A DNA stretch of 64,000 nt from an uncultured Pseudoxanthomonas sp. (GTDB lineage: Bacteria; Pseudomonadota; Gammaproteobacteria; Xanthomonadales; Xanthomonadaceae). Every line of letters starts with the position of its first letter. Position 1 is the stretch's first letter. The notes under the pieces are model-generated. The model was not told where the DNA came from, made no database searches, and worked only from the letters and a program-made list of their open reading frames with translations. Location of the stretch: the NCBI RefSeq assembly GCF_946886695.1, contig NZ_CAMPJD010000017.1, forward strand, positions 1 to 64,000. The letters run 5' to 3'. Of the stretch, positions 8,784-18,153 are shown piece after piece. The position numbers and the translations under genes were made by a program.

Positions 8784-9128
8784 ATGACCATGAACAAGGC
8801 TCTGATCGCGCTGGCTCTGGGTTTCGCCCTGGCTGCGTGCTCGAACCAGGAACAGGCTGCCGACGCCGCTGCCGACGCCGCTGCGACCGCGACCGAAGCC
8901 CAGGCTGCCGCTGACGCCGCCGCTGCCGCTGGCGAAGTGACCGCCGACGCCGCCCAGCAGTCGGCCGACGCCGCTGCCACCGCCGCCGACGCTGCTGCCA
9001 CCGCCGCGACCGACGCTGCTGCCGCCACCACGACGGAAGCCGCTGACGCTGCTGCCGACGCCGCTGGCCAGGCTGCCGACACGGCCGAAGCCGCGACCGA
9101 CGCTGCCAAGGAAGCCACCAAGCAGTAA
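8784..9128 (+). CDS. Alanine-rich small lipoprotein (copy 1)
   Basis: Predicted outer-envelope lipoprotein of 114 residues and unknown function. The signal peptide ends in lipobox LAAC (Cys19). The mature part is roughly half alanine, with repeated ADAAA/AADAA units plus Thr, Gln and Glu and almost no large hydrophobic residue, so a long helix or coiled coil is likely. GAGGAA precedes the ATG by about 8 nt. It is followed by a terminator and by a paralogue of the same design. The family is not recognised beyond this. Confidence 0.8.
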   Translation: MTMNKALIALALGFALAACSNQEQAADAAADAAATATEAQAAADAAAAAGEVTADAAQQSADAAATAADAAATAATDAAAATTTEAADAAADAAGQAADTAEAATDAAKEATKQ

Positions 9129-9164
9129 TCTGCTGGCGGTTGCCTGATTTAGCGTTAAACTGAG

Positions 9165-9192
9165 AAAGCCGCCAGTTCGCTGGCGGCTTTTT
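9165..9192 (+). terminator. Intrinsic terminator after lipoprotein copy 1
   Basis: Hairpin AAAGCCGCCAG-TTCG-CTGGCGGCTTT followed by a T run; 36 nt past the stop codon. Confidence 0.9.
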
Positions 9193-9292
9193 CTGTATCC
9201 GGGCCTGGCTTCCCGGTTCGCCCCCTACCGGTGGACGAACGGACTCGCCCTCCCGGCGCCACCTTCCACACCTACCGATTTGGGGATCCACA

Positions 9293-9670
9293 ATGAAGAT
9301 CAAGAGCACCGTCCTGCTGGTCGCCGCCGTCCTGGCCATGAGCGCCTGCACGAAGAGCGAGACCACCGACGCCGCTGCTGCCGACGCCGCCGCCGCTGCC
9401 GACCAGGCTGCCGCTGCTGCCGGTGACGCCGCCTCCGCTGCCGGCGACGCCGCTGCCGCCGCTGGCGACGCCGCGACGGCCGCCACCGCCGACGCCGCTG
9501 CTGCCGCGACCGCCGCTGCTTCGGACGCCGCTGCCGCCACCGAAGCTGCCGCTTCCGACGCCACCGCCGCCGCTGCTGGCGCCGTGTCCGACGCCGCCCA
9601 GGCGACGGCCGACAAGGCTGCTGAAGTCGCCGACAAGGCCGACGCCAAGGCTGAAGAAGCCAAGCAGTAA
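9293..9670 (+). CDS. Alanine-rich small lipoprotein (copy 2)
   Basis: Second Ala/Asp-rich lipoprotein, 125 residues, with lipobox MSAC at about residue 19 after the hydrophobic run VLLVAAVLA. The mature region is made of AADAAAAA/GDAA units and ends in a charged tail with KAAEVADKADAKAEEAK. Same plan and size as the preceding gene, so a tandem duplication followed by divergence is likely. It has its own promoter space and its own terminator, so the two are probably transcribed separately. Function unknown. Confidence 0.8.
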   Translation: MKIKSTVLLVAAVLAMSACTKSETTDAAAADAAAAADQAAAAAGDAASAAGDAAAAAGDAATAATADAAAAATAAASDAAAATEAAASDATAAAAGAVSDAAQATADKAAEVADKADAKAEEAKQ

Positions 9671-9694
9671 TCGACTCGCCTCATCGCGAATCGG

Positions 9695-9726
9695 ACAAGG
9701 CCCGCGCAAGCGGGCCTTGTCGTTTT
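9695..9726 (+). terminator. Intrinsic terminator after lipoprotein copy 2
   Basis: Stem ACAAGGCCCGC-GCAA-GCGGGCCTTGT followed by CGTTTTGT. Confidence 0.85.
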
Positions 9727-9841
9727 GTAGCACGCCACCGGCAAGCGACATCAGGAACCGCCCCAGACCGTTTTTGCAGTGCGGTTTGGCGCGCAGGGGG
9801 GTTTATGGTCTGATGCCGCCTTTCCTGCTTCGTCGTGCCGC

Positions 9842-11449
9842 ATGCCTGCCATCGCTTCGCAACTCGATCCGCGCTCATCCGATTTCCTCGCCAACAACGC
9901 GTATCACCGCGTACTGGTGCAGGAACTCGACCGCCGTCTGGCGCACGCTGCCGAGGGGGGAGGCGAAAAAGCGCGCAACAAGCACACCGAACGCGGCAAG
10001 CTGCTGGCACGGGATCGCATCACCGCCCTGCTCGACCCCGGCTCGCCCTTCCTCGAAATCGCGCCACTGGCCGCCGAGGAGATGTACGACGGCGCGGCAC
10101 CCGCCGCCGGCATGGTCTGCGGCATCGGCCGCGTGATGGGCAACGAGGTGGTGATCGTCGCCAACGATGCCACGGTCAAGGGCGGCACCTACTTCCCGAT
10201 GACGGTGAAGAAGCACCTGCGCGCACAGGAGATCGCGCGCGAGAACCACCTGCCCTGCGTGTACCTGGTGGACTCCGGCGGCGCCTTCCTGCCCCTGCAG
10301 GACGAAGTATTCCCCGACCGCGAGCACTTCGGCCGCATCTTCTACAACCAGGCCCGCCTGTCGGCCGAGAACATCCCGCAGGTCGCGGTGGTGATGGGCA
10401 GTTGCACCGCCGGCGGCGCCTACGTGCCGGCGATGTGCGACGAATCGATCATCGTCAAGGAACAGGGCACGATCTTCCTCGGCGGCCCGCCGCTGGTGAA
10501 GGCGGCCACCGGCGAAGTGGTCGATGCCGAAGCCCTGGGCGGCGCGGACGTGCACACCAGCGTGTCCGGCGTGGCCGATCATTTCGCCGAAGACGATCGC
10601 CACGCGCTCGAGATCGCGCGCAGCGTCATCGGCCACCTCAATCGCCGCAAGACCCTGCCCGTCGCGGTGCGCGACACGCGCGAACCGCTGTATCCGGCCG
10701 AGGAGTTGTACGGCATCGTGCCCAAGGACACCCGCCGCCCGTTCGACATCCGCGAGGTCATTGCACGCATCACCGACGGCAGCGAGCTGGACGAGTTCAA
10801 GGCCCGCTACGGCAAGACCCTGGTTACCGGCTTCGCGCATCTGCACGGTTACCCGGTGGGGATCGTCGCCAACAACGGCATCCTGTTCGGCGAAAGCGCC
10901 CTCAAGGGCGCGCACTTCATCGAGTTGTGCAACCAGCGCGGCATCCCGCTGGTGTTCCTGCAGAACATCACGGGCTTCATGGTCGGCCGTAAATACGAGA
11001 ACGCCGGCATCGCGAAGGACGGGGCGAAGATGGTCACGGCTGTCGCCTGCTCGTCCGTGCCGAAGTTCACCGTGGTCATCGGCGGCAGCTTCGGTGCCGG
11101 CAACTACGCCATGTGCGGCCGTGCCTACGGCGCGCGCTTCCTGTGGATGTGGCCGAATGCGCGCATCAGCGTGATGGGTGGCGAACAGGCGGCCAGCGTG
11201 CTGGCGACGGTGAAGCGCGACGGCATCGAGGCCGCGGGCAAATCGTGGAGCCCGGACGAAGAAGACGCCTTCAAGGCGCCGATCCGCGAGCAGTACGAAT
11301 CGCAGGGCAGCCCGTGGTACGCCACAGCGCGCCTGTGGGATGACGGCATCATCGACCCTGCCGATACGCGTCGGGTGCTTGGGCTGGGCATTTCGGCCTC
11401 GCTCAATGCGCCGATCGAGCCGGCGAAGTTCGGCGTGTTCCGGATGTAG
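9842..11449 (+). CDS. liuB: Methylcrotonyl-CoA carboxylase, carboxyltransferase (beta) subunit
   Basis: Transfers CO2 from carboxybiotin on LiuD to 3-methylcrotonyl-CoA, giving 3-methylglutaconyl-CoA. It has 535 residues, the usual MccB length. Carboxyltransferase N- and C-halves are complete, with [60 protein letters not shown] and [19 protein letters not shown] 9842 is used since upstream codons do not match the family. Its biotin-carrying partner liuD is about 8 kb downstream, an unusual separation filled with unrelated modules. Confidence 0.94.
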   Translation: MPAIASQLDPRSSDFLANNAYHRVLVQELDRRLAHAAEGGGEKARNKHTERGKLLARDRITALLDPGSPFLEIAPLAAEEMYDGAAPAAGMVCGIGRVMGNEVVIVANDATVKGGTYFPMTVKKHLRAQEIARENHLPCVYLVDSGGAFLPLQDEVFPDREHFGRIFYNQARLSAENIPQVAVVMGSCTAGGAYVPAMCDESIIVKEQGTIFLGGPPLVKAATGEVVDAEALGGADVHTSVSGVADHFAEDDRHALEIARSVIGHLNRRKTLPVAVRDTREPLYPAEELYGIVPKDTRRPFDIREVIARITDGSELDEFKARYGKTLVTGFAHLHGYPVGIVANNGILFGESALKGAHFIELCNQRGIPLVFLQNITGFMVGRKYENAGIAKDGAKMVTAVACSSVPKFTVVIGGSFGAGNYAMCGRAYGARFLWMWPNARISVMGGEQAASVLATVKRDGIEAAGKSWSPDEEDAFKAPIREQYESQGSPWYATARLWDDGIIDPADTRRVLGLGISASLNAPIEPAKFGVFRM

Positions 11450-11637
11450 CGCCGGGCGCACGCCTTGGCCGGCCTCGCCCTCTTCATCGTTGTGAGCACC
11501 GCGTGCACAAGCCCGACTCCAGGGTGAACCACGCCTGCCTGGCCTGCACCACGCCACCAATCGGCTGTGCAGGTCACAGCGCGCGCACGGACAGGCGGCG
11601 ATAGTCCGGAGTCCCTGCCACCCGGAGCATCCCCTGC

Positions 11638-12180
11638 ATGTCCATTTGGAAAGACCAAAGCCCCGCGAAGAAAGAGGGCGGCAACCTGCCGCCGGAACCC
11701 ACCACCCTCCCCGTGCGCGACACTGCCACGGCGGCCGATTTCTCGCCCGCCGTTACCGCACCGCCGGGCACGCGTCCGGTTGAACGCAGCGCACCCCAGG
11801 AGGCGCTGAAGGAATCGCTGATCGCCGCTGACCTCACCATCGAGGGCAAGATCGAGGGCACCGGCCACATCCGCATCGCAGGCCGTTTCAAGGGCGACGT
11901 GAACGTGCAAGGCGACCTCACCATCGAAACCGGCGCCAAGCTCAATGGTGGCGTGCGGGCGAAGAAGGTGACCATCGCGGGCGAGCTGGAAGGCAACATC
12001 GAGTCCGCCGCACGCGTCGAACTGCTGGCATCTGGCGTACTGATCGGTGACGTGAAGTCGGGATCGCTCACGGTGGCTGCGGGGTCCCGCATGCGCGGCC
12101 AGGCCGACTTCGGCTGGGATGAGCCCGCCAAGGGCGGCAAGGGCAAGGACAACGGCACGGAGCCCGGCGCCGCGGCATGA
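11638..12180 (+). CDS. Bactofilin family protein
   Basis: Polymer-forming cytoskeletal protein of 180 residues. The central beta-helical bactofilin domain spans about residues 60-150, with repeating turns such as LTIEGKIEGTGHIRIAGRFK and GDVNVQGDLTIETGAKLNGG. The tails are disordered (Pro/Lys-rich N-terminus; Gly/Lys/Ala C-terminus). First gene of a likely four-gene operon: its stop overlaps the next start (ATGA, 12177-12180), then HscC and a J-domain protein follow. Bactofilins scaffold cell-shape or envelope enzymes; the specific role here is not known. Confidence 0.88.
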   Translation: MSIWKDQSPAKKEGGNLPPEPTTLPVRDTATAADFSPAVTAPPGTRPVERSAPQEALKESLIAADLTIEGKIEGTGHIRIAGRFKGDVNVQGDLTIETGAKLNGGVRAKKVTIAGELEGNIESAARVELLASGVLIGDVKSGSLTVAAGSRMRGQADFGWDEPAKGGKGKDNGTEPGAAA

Positions 12181-12542
12181 GCCAACCCCGCCCAGGCAGT
12201 GCCGGCGCCACCCGCACCTGCCCGCACTGCAAGGCGACCATCCTGGAGAGCGCGGCCGTCTGCCCGGGCTGCCGCCACCACCTGCGCTTCGAACCCGGCG
12301 CAGGTGCCCAGGCGGTACCCGCGCTGACCCCGTTGCGGATCGAGGGCACGCTGCAGCCACCGGCCGAGGGCGCTGCGTGGGAATACAGCGTGGTGCTGTC
12401 GATCCGCAACGACCGTGGGGAGGAAGTCACCCGCCAGGTCGTCGGTGTCGGTGCGATGCAGCCGCACGAGCAGCGCAGCTTCGTGCTGTCGGTGGAACTC
12501 AATCCGGCGACAGGCAAAGCGGCTCGCAAGACGCGCCACTGA
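12177..12542 (+). CDS. Small zinc-ribbon protein
   Basis: A 121-residue protein with an N-terminal zinc ribbon (CPHCKATILESAAVCPGC, about residues 15-32) and a beta-rich C-terminal half (WEYSVVLSIRNDRGEEVTRQ, RSFVLSVELNP). It overlaps the bactofilin stop by 4 nt, so it is translationally coupled and may act with it. No specific family is recognised; an adaptor role is only an inference. Confidence 0.75.
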   Translation: MSQPRPGSAGATRTCPHCKATILESAAVCPGCRHHLRFEPGAGAQAVPALTPLRIEGTLQPPAEGAAWEYSVVLSIRNDRGEEVTRQVVGVGAMQPHEQRSFVLSVELNPATGKAARKTRH

Positions 12543-12608
12543 GCCCCTCCCGGGAACGCGACCACCCGGCTACACTCGACACCGACATGGACGCCAGCAG
12601 GGGGCTGG

Positions 12609-14303
12609 ATGATCGTCGGCATCGATCTGGGGACCACGCATTCGCTGATTGGCTATCACGGGCCGGATGGCCCGGTCCTGATACCGAATGCACTGGGCGA
12701 GCTGCTCACGCCTTCCGTGATCAGCGTGGATGCGGACGACACGCTGATTGTGGGCCGGCCGGCGGTGGACCGACTGATCACCCATCCGGAGCGCAGCGTC
12801 GCCAGCTTCAAGCGCTGGATGGGCACCAACCGCGTCACGCGCCTGGGAAAGCACGCACTGCGTCCGGAAGAACTGTCGGCCTTGGTCCTGCGCGCGCTTG
12901 TCGCCGATGCGGAAAGCCATTTCGGCAGATCCGTCACCGAGGCCGTGATCAGCGTGCCGGCGTACTTCGGTGACGCGCAGCGCAAGGCCACACGTATCGC
13001 CGGCGAGCTGGCCGGCATCAAGGTCGAACGCCTCATCAACGAACCGACCGCCGCGGCCATGGCCTACGGGTTACAGCAGCGCGACGGTGGTGGGCGCTTC
13101 CTGGTCTTCGACCTGGGCGGCGGCACGTTCGATGTCTCGATCCTGGAAATGTTCGATGGCGTGATGGAGGTCCATGCCAGTGCCGGCGACAACTTCCTCG
13201 GCGGCGAGGATTTCCTTTCCGCGCTGCGCGATGCCTGCCTGCGCGAGCTCAAGGTCGAAGCAAAAAACCTGACGGCCAGCGAAGATGCCCTGCTGAGGCG
13301 CCGGCTGGAGTCGGCCAAGCGTGAACTGTCGAACACGTCCGGCGGCCCCGTCGACGTCGAGATTCTGCTGGGCGGCGAGTCGCGGCATTGGCAGATCGAC
13401 GAGGCAGGATTTTCGCGCCTGTGCGAGCCGCTGGTGCAGCGCATGCGTGCGCCGCTCGAGCGCGCCATGCGTGACGCCCGCCTGGCGCCGGGCCAGTTGG
13501 ACGACATCGTCCTGGTCGGCGGCGCATCGCGGATGCCGCTGACCGCGCGGTTGGTCTCGCGCATGTTCGGTCGCCTGCCATTGCGGCACATCAACCCGGA
13601 CGAGGCGATCGCGCTGGGCGCTGCGGTCGCGGCTGGCATGAAGGCGCGCGACGAATCGCTGGAAGAGATCATCCTCACCGACGTATGTCCCCACTCGCTC
13701 GGTGTGGACACCGCGCAGGACGACGGACACGGGCAGGTCACCACCGGCCTGTTCTCCCCGATCATCCACCGCAACGCGACAGTGCCGGTCAGCCGGGTCG
13801 AACGCTACCAGCCGATGCGCGACCAGCAGACGCAGGTCGAGTTCAATATCTACCAGGGCGAGAGCCCGCGCGTGGAGAACAACGTCAAGCTGGGTACCGT
13901 TTCGGTGAAGGTACCGGCGCGCGCCGCGCACGAGAACCCCGTGGACATCCGCTTCACCTACGACGTCAACGGGCTGCTGCAGGTGGAAGCCACCATCGTG
14001 GCCACCGGCCAGACCCATGAGGTGGTCCTGCAGCAGAACCCCGGCGTGCTGACCCAGGACGAGATCCGCCAGCGCCTGGCCGCGCTGTCCGAACTGAAGG
14101 TACATCCCCGCGACCAGCAGGAGAACCTCCTGGTGATCGCCCGCGCCGAGCGCCTGTACGAGGAACTGCTCTGGGCGCGCCGCGACCTGCAGGACGCGCT
14201 GGTGCGCTTCCGCACGGTACTGGACGGCCAGGATCCGCTGCAGATCCGCGAACACCGCGCCGATTTCGCGCGGATGCTGGAGAGCATCGAGGCCCAAGGG
14301 TGA
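12609..14303 (+). CDS. hscC: Hsp70-family chaperone, HscC type
   Basis: ATP-dependent chaperone of the Hsp70 family, 564 residues, matching the short HscC class rather than DnaK (about 640). The nucleotide-binding domain begins [13 protein letters not shown] and has the phosphate-2 motif [14 protein letters not shown] and adenosine motif VGGASRMP. The substrate domain follows ([14 protein letters not shown]). The C-terminus is short with no long lid tail. It ends in GTGA overlap with a J-domain membrane protein, its probable co-chaperone, and lies 66 nt after the bactofilin/zinc-ribbon pair. Confidence 0.88.
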   Translation: MIVGIDLGTTHSLIGYHGPDGPVLIPNALGELLTPSVISVDADDTLIVGRPAVDRLITHPERSVASFKRWMGTNRVTRLGKHALRPEELSALVLRALVADAESHFGRSVTEAVISVPAYFGDAQRKATRIAGELAGIKVERLINEPTAAAMAYGLQQRDGGGRFLVFDLGGGTFDVSILEMFDGVMEVHASAGDNFLGGEDFLSALRDACLRELKVEAKNLTASEDALLRRRLESAKRELSNTSGGPVDVEILLGGESRHWQIDEAGFSRLCEPLVQRMRAPLERAMRDARLAPGQLDDIVLVGGASRMPLTARLVSRMFGRLPLRHINPDEAIALGAAVAAGMKARDESLEEIILTDVCPHSLGVDTAQDDGHGQVTTGLFSPIIHRNATVPVSRVERYQPMRDQQTQVEFNIYQGESPRVENNVKLGTVSVKVPARAAHENPVDIRFTYDVNGLLQVEATIVATGQTHEVVLQQNPGVLTQDEIRQRLAALSELKVHPRDQQENLLVIARAERLYEELLWARRDLQDALVRFRTVLDGQDPLQIREHRADFARMLESIEAQG

Positions 14304-15679
14304 GTGACTGGCCGTATGCCCTGCTGGACATCGATGAAGACGCTGACGAGCGCGCCATCAAGCGCGCCTACGCACGCCTGCTGAAGGCCACGCGGCCGGA
14401 CGAGGATCCGGCAGCGTTCCAGCGCTTGCACGAGGCCTATCAGGAAGCGCTGGCCCTGCAACGCGAGCAGGTGCTTGAGGTGGCCTCCGAAGATGCGCAC
14501 ATCACGCTCGCATCGCTGGAGGTAACGGCGCCGGATGCCACATCACACGTGCCGCTGCACAGGGGACATTCCGACGCGCGCCCGGACGAACCTGCCCCAC
14601 CGCGGATCGACGAAGCCGCGCTGCGCGAGGAGTTGATCGCCCATGCCGGGGGAGACCTGCCTTCGGCATTCCGCCACTACCTCGAACACCATCCGGCGTT
14701 GTACGCCCTGGACGTGAAACACCGCATCGGGCAGGCCATCTTCGAGAGCATCGCCTACGAAGAGGTCCAGTTGCGACCGGGGACCATGGCCGTCCTCGCG
14801 GACTTCTTCGGCTTCACACCGCCCGAGTGGGTGGAACGACGCCAGCAGGTGTTGCAGGCGGTGTCCACCGAGAACACCGACGCCTTCGACGAGGACCGGC
14901 CGCTGACGATCCGGCAGCTGAAGCGCGCCTTCGGATGGCCGCTCGCGCTGGTCCTTGCCTGCGTGCCTGGCTTTGCATTCCGCGCAGCGCGCCTGTCGCA
15001 ACGACTGACAGCGGATTACGGCGACGACGTGCCGGGCCTGGATGGTCGGCAGCAAGCCTTTTTCGAACGCATCGCCGACCCTTTCCATGCTGGCCCCTGG
15101 CGCTGGGCAACCGTGGTACTCACCGCCGCGTTCGCGACCCTGGCCATCGCCGGTCTGTGCGCGGTGAGCGATCTCGCGCCCGAACGCCAGCAGCGCATGA
15201 TGGGCCTGACCTTCGTCGCGGTCGCCGGCATGCTGTGCATCTGGCACGCGATGCGCGCGCTGTGGGCACTGCGTGAACGACCTGCGACGATGCATTCACC
15301 CGCGATTGCGCTGATGCCAGTCTGGCTGGCAGTGGCCGGCTTGCTGGTGGCCTGGTGGGTGCCACAGCTGCCGGCGCTGGCGTTCGTACTCGTGCTCCCG
15401 GCCGCGCTGCTGCACTTCCGCCAGTTCTTCGATGCGTTGCGTTTCGCCATCGGCACCAGTTGGCTCGTGCGTGCGTTGCCCATGGCCGACGACCTGCCAT
15501 CGCCCTGGTTGCTTGCGTTGGCGGGTTCGGCTATCGGTATGACGATCTGCGACTGGGCCTACGCCAGGCGCCACCGGATCAGCATCGCCGCCGCCATCGG
15601 CAATCGCTGGACGACGGTCGCGTCGTTCGCAGCGTTCGTGGGACTGGGCATCGCGGGGTTGGCGATCCGTTACGGTTGA
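14300..15679 (+). CDS. J-domain membrane protein, probable HscC co-chaperone
   Basis: A 459-residue protein with an N-terminal J-like domain (about residues 5-50: WPYALLDIDEDADERAIKRA, then LLKATRPDEDP). The usual HPD triad is RPD here, as is often seen in the DjlB/DjlC-like partners of HscC. A soluble middle region follows, then about six hydrophobic segments from residue about 215 onward (for example RWATVVLTAAFATLAIAGLC and LMPVWLAVAGLLVAWWV). Start is GTG 14300, overlapping the hscC stop, so the pair is translationally coupled. It would recruit HscC to the inner membrane. Confidence 0.8.
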   Translation: MSDWPYALLDIDEDADERAIKRAYARLLKATRPDEDPAAFQRLHEAYQEALALQREQVLEVASEDAHITLASLEVTAPDATSHVPLHRGHSDARPDEPAPPRIDEAALREELIAHAGGDLPSAFRHYLEHHPALYALDVKHRIGQAIFESIAYEEVQLRPGTMAVLADFFGFTPPEWVERRQQVLQAVSTENTDAFDEDRPLTIRQLKRAFGWPLALVLACVPGFAFRAARLSQRLTADYGDDVPGLDGRQQAFFERIADPFHAGPWRWATVVLTAAFATLAIAGLCAVSDLAPERQQRMMGLTFVAVAGMLCIWHAMRALWALRERPATMHSPAIALMPVWLAVAGLLVAWWVPQLPALAFVLVLPAALLHFRQFFDALRFAIGTSWLVRALPMADDLPSPWLLALAGSAIGMTICDWAYARRHRISIAAAIGNRWTTVASFAAFVGLGIAGLAIRYG

Positions 15680-15687
15680 ACCTCGGG

Positions 15688-15936
15688 TCAACCGCAGCCG
15701 TCGCAGCCTCCGCAATCACTGCCGGCGATCCGTCCGTTCACCAGACTGCCGGCCGGCGCGATCCACCGCCCCAACGCGTGCTGCCAGCGCGCTCGCCCCT
15801 CATGCAACAAGGGCAGCGCCAGCGCGACACGCAGCTTGCGCAACGGTCCGGGGAACTGTTTCTTCACCACCACCCACACGCTGACCACCACCGCGACGGC
15901 GATGATGGCGTACTGCAGGGCGAGCGACGCGTCCAT
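15688..15936 (-). CDS. DUF6587-like small membrane protein downstream of feoB
   Basis: An 82-residue protein with one N-terminal transmembrane segment (YAIIAVAVVVSVWVVVKK), a basic stretch, and a C-terminal Cys cluster (SDCGGCDGCG) able to bind metal. It begins 3 nt after the feoB stop, in the place where other bacteria carry feoC. Recognised as the small protein regularly found after feoB in Xanthomonadaceae; a role in ferrous iron transport is inferred from position only. Confidence 0.72.
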   Translation of the reverse strand: MDASLALQYAIIAVAVVVSVWVVVKKQFPGPLRKLRVALALPLLHEGRARWQHALGRWIAPAGSLVNGRIAGSDCGGCDGCG

Positions 15937-15939
15937 GGC

Positions 15940-17802
15940 TCAGCCCGCGCCCAGTGCCTTGGCGACCTGATAAGTCACCAGCGAGGCGAGGTAGGCCAGC
16001 GCGAACAGGTAGAACGTGGCAAAGCCCATCTGCTTCCATGAGTTGGTTTCGCGTTTGATGGTCGCCAGCGTGGAGATGCACATCGGTGCGTAGATGAACC
16101 AGACCAGCAGCGATAGCGCGGTGGCCAATGACCAGCCGTCGCTGATCACGGGCGTCAACGCCTGGATGGCCGCGTCGTCATCGGCCGCCGACAGCGCGTA
16201 GATTGTCGCCAGCGAGGCGACCGCCACTTCGCGTGCGGCCAGGCCGGGGATCAATGCGATGCATATCTGCCAGTTGAAGCCCAGTGGCGCGAAGAACACC
16301 GCCATCGCATGACCGATGCGGCCGGCGAAGCTGTAATCGATTGCGGGACCCATTGCGCCTTCCGGCGGCGCCGGGAAGTTCAGCAGGAACCACAGCAGGA
16401 TGGTCAGCGCCAGGATGATGCCGCCGACGCGCTTGAGGAAGATCATCGCGCGCTCGTACAGGCCGATGAGCAGGTCGCGCGGGTGCGGAATGCGGTAGGA
16501 AGGCAGTTCCAGCAGCAGCGCGTGCTCGCCCTTGTCGCGGCGCCACTTCTTCATCACCCATGACACCAGCAACGCACTGAGGATGCCTGCCGCGTACAGG
16601 CCGAACAGCACCAGGCCCTGCTGGTTGAAGATGCCCACTTTCTCGTTCGGCACGAATGCACCGATCAGCAGTGCGTACACCGGCAGGCGCGCCGAGCACG
16701 TCATCAGCGGTGCGACCAGAATCGTCGCCAAACGGTCGCGCGGGTCCTGGATGCTGCGCGTGGCCATGATGCCGGGGATGGCGCAGGCGAAACTCGACAG
16801 CAGCGGAATGAAGGAGCGGCCCGACAGGCCGGCCGATGCCATCATGCGGTCCAGCAGGAACGCCGCGCGGGGCAGGTAGCCGCTTTCTTCCAGTGCCAGG
16901 ATGAAGGCGAACAGGATCAGGATCTGCGGCAGGAACACGACCACGCCACCCAGGCCGCCGATGATGCCGTCGACCAGCAGGCTGTTGAGCGGCCCTTCGG
17001 GAAGCAGGCCGCCCGCCTGTCCGCCCAGCCAGCCCGTGCCCGCTTCGATCATGTCCATCATCGGCGTCGCCCAGGCGTACACCGCCTGGAAGATCAGGAA
17101 CATCACCACGATCAATGCCAGCAGTCCGAACACCGGGTGCAGCAACCAGCGGTCCAGTGCATCGTCGATCTTCGCCGTCCGCGTGGGCATGGCGACGGCG
17201 AGCGACAGCAGGCGACGTGTTTCCGCATGCAGGTCGACGCCTTCGGCCAGGTGCGTGCGGGGCTCGTGCGGCTGTGCGGCGACGGCATCGATGCGCTCGA
17301 CCAGCGCACGCGCACCGCCATGCTTCACCGCGATGGTTTCGACCACCGGCACGCCGAGTTCGCGCTCCAGCGCAGCCAGGTCGATGGCGATGCCGCGACG
17401 CCGCGCGGCATCCATCATGTTGACCGCCAGGATCATCGGCTTGCCGAGTTCGCGCACTTCCAGCGCGAAGCGCAGGTGCAGGCGCAGGTTGGTGGCATCC
17501 ACCACGCAGACCAGCACATCCGGTGCCGGTTCGCCGGGATAGAAGCCGCGGCAGACGTCGCGGGTGACGGCTTCGTCCAGGCTGGCGGCGTGCAGGCTGT
17601 AGGCACCCGGCAAATCCAGCACTGCGTAGCTGCGCCCCGACGCCGACGAATGCAGCCGGCCTTCCTTGCGCTCGACGGTGACGCCGGCGTAGTTGGCGAC
17701 CTTCTGCCGGCTGCCGGTCAACTGGTTGAACAATGCGGTCTTGCCGCAGTTCGGATTGCCGACCAGCGCCAGGCGCAGCGTAGATGCCTCGGCGGCGCTC
17801 AT
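15940..17802 (-). CDS. feoB: Ferrous iron transporter FeoB
   Basis: Inner-membrane Fe(II) uptake permease with N-terminal GTPase domain, 620 residues. G motifs are complete: G1 GNPNCGKTALFNQLTG, G3 DLPGAYS, G4 NMMD. The membrane half has the two Gate regions (SSFACAIPGIMATRSIQDPR and LAAREVAVASLATIYALS). It is somewhat shorter than the E. coli protein (773). It overlaps feoA by 4 nt and is followed by the DUF6587-like gene, forming a three-gene iron operon under a Fur box. Confidence 0.95.
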   Translation of the reverse strand: MSAAEASTLRLALVGNPNCGKTALFNQLTGSRQKVANYAGVTVERKEGRLHSSASGRSYAVLDLPGAYSLHAASLDEAVTRDVCRGFYPGEPAPDVLVCVVDATNLRLHLRFALEVRELGKPMILAVNMMDAARRRGIAIDLAALERELGVPVVETIAVKHGGARALVERIDAVAAQPHEPRTHLAEGVDLHAETRRLLSLAVAMPTRTAKIDDALDRWLLHPVFGLLALIVVMFLIFQAVYAWATPMMDMIEAGTGWLGGQAGGLLPEGPLNSLLVDGIIGGLGGVVVFLPQILILFAFILALEESGYLPRAAFLLDRMMASAGLSGRSFIPLLSSFACAIPGIMATRSIQDPRDRLATILVAPLMTCSARLPVYALLIGAFVPNEKVGIFNQQGLVLFGLYAAGILSALLVSWVMKKWRRDKGEHALLLELPSYRIPHPRDLLIGLYERAMIFLKRVGGIILALTILLWFLLNFPAPPEGAMGPAIDYSFAGRIGHAMAVFFAPLGFNWQICIALIPGLAAREVAVASLATIYALSAADDDAAIQALTPVISDGWSLATALSLLVWFIYAPMCISTLATIKRETNSWKQMGFATFYLFALAYLASLVTYQVAKALGAG

Positions 17803-18044
17803 GACGCGGCTCCGTTGCGCAATCGGACGCGGGCTGCTTCGGAGCGGCGCAGCGCGAACCGGGTGAAACCGACCTGCACCAGCAACGGCTCGGCGCCCAT
17901 AGGACCCTTCGCGACCACTTCGACCTCCTCGCCGTTGACGAAGCCCAGTTCGCGCAGGCGGCGGGCGATGTTGTCCTGCGGCCCATGGTCTTCCACGGCG
18001 TCCACGATGGCAGGGGTACGCGAAGGCAGTTCTGTCAGGATCAC
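17799..18044 (-). CDS. feoA: Ferrous iron transport protein FeoA
   Basis: Small SH3-like cytoplasmic partner of FeoB, 81 residues. The family pattern is seen: RRLRELGFVNGEEVEVVAKG (about residues 28-47), then PLLVQVGFTRFALRRSEAAR. It is the first gene of the operon; the ATGA overlap with feoB couples translation. A Fur-type box lies 13 nt upstream of the start, so repression by Fur under iron-replete conditions is likely. Confidence 0.93.
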   Translation of the reverse strand: MILTELPSRTPAIVDAVEDHGPQDNIARRLRELGFVNGEEVEVVAKGPMGAEPLLVQVGFTRFALRRSEAARVRLRNGAAS

Positions 18045-18056
18045 GCCAGGCTCTCA

Positions 18057-18075
18057 AATGCGAACTATTCTCATT
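18057..18075. promoter_or_regulatory. Fur box upstream of feoA
   Basis: On the minus strand AATGAGAATAGTTCGCATT, which fits the 7-1-7 Fur pattern (TGAGAAT-A-GTTCGCA) with few mismatches. It lies 13-31 nt upstream of the feoA start and also in the leader region of divergent liuC. Confidence 0.75.
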
Positions 18076-18153
18076 GTAGCATCGCCGCAGTGCAGGAAGG
18101 CCGCAACGGACTGTGCCGCTATCATTCAGCGACTTTTGCAGGGAACGGCAGGC

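Noticed and set aside
8784..9670. Repetitive DNA array (CRISPR or minisatellite) in the GCCGACGCC-rich stretch
   Set aside because: The repeats are codon-level Ala/Asp runs within two lipoprotein frames, with no constant spacer pattern.
17137..18153. Long upstream extension of the liuC frame across feoA/feoB
   Set aside because: Composition is antisense-like, the crotonase homology begins only at ATG 18154, and the Fur box and feoA lie in the extension.
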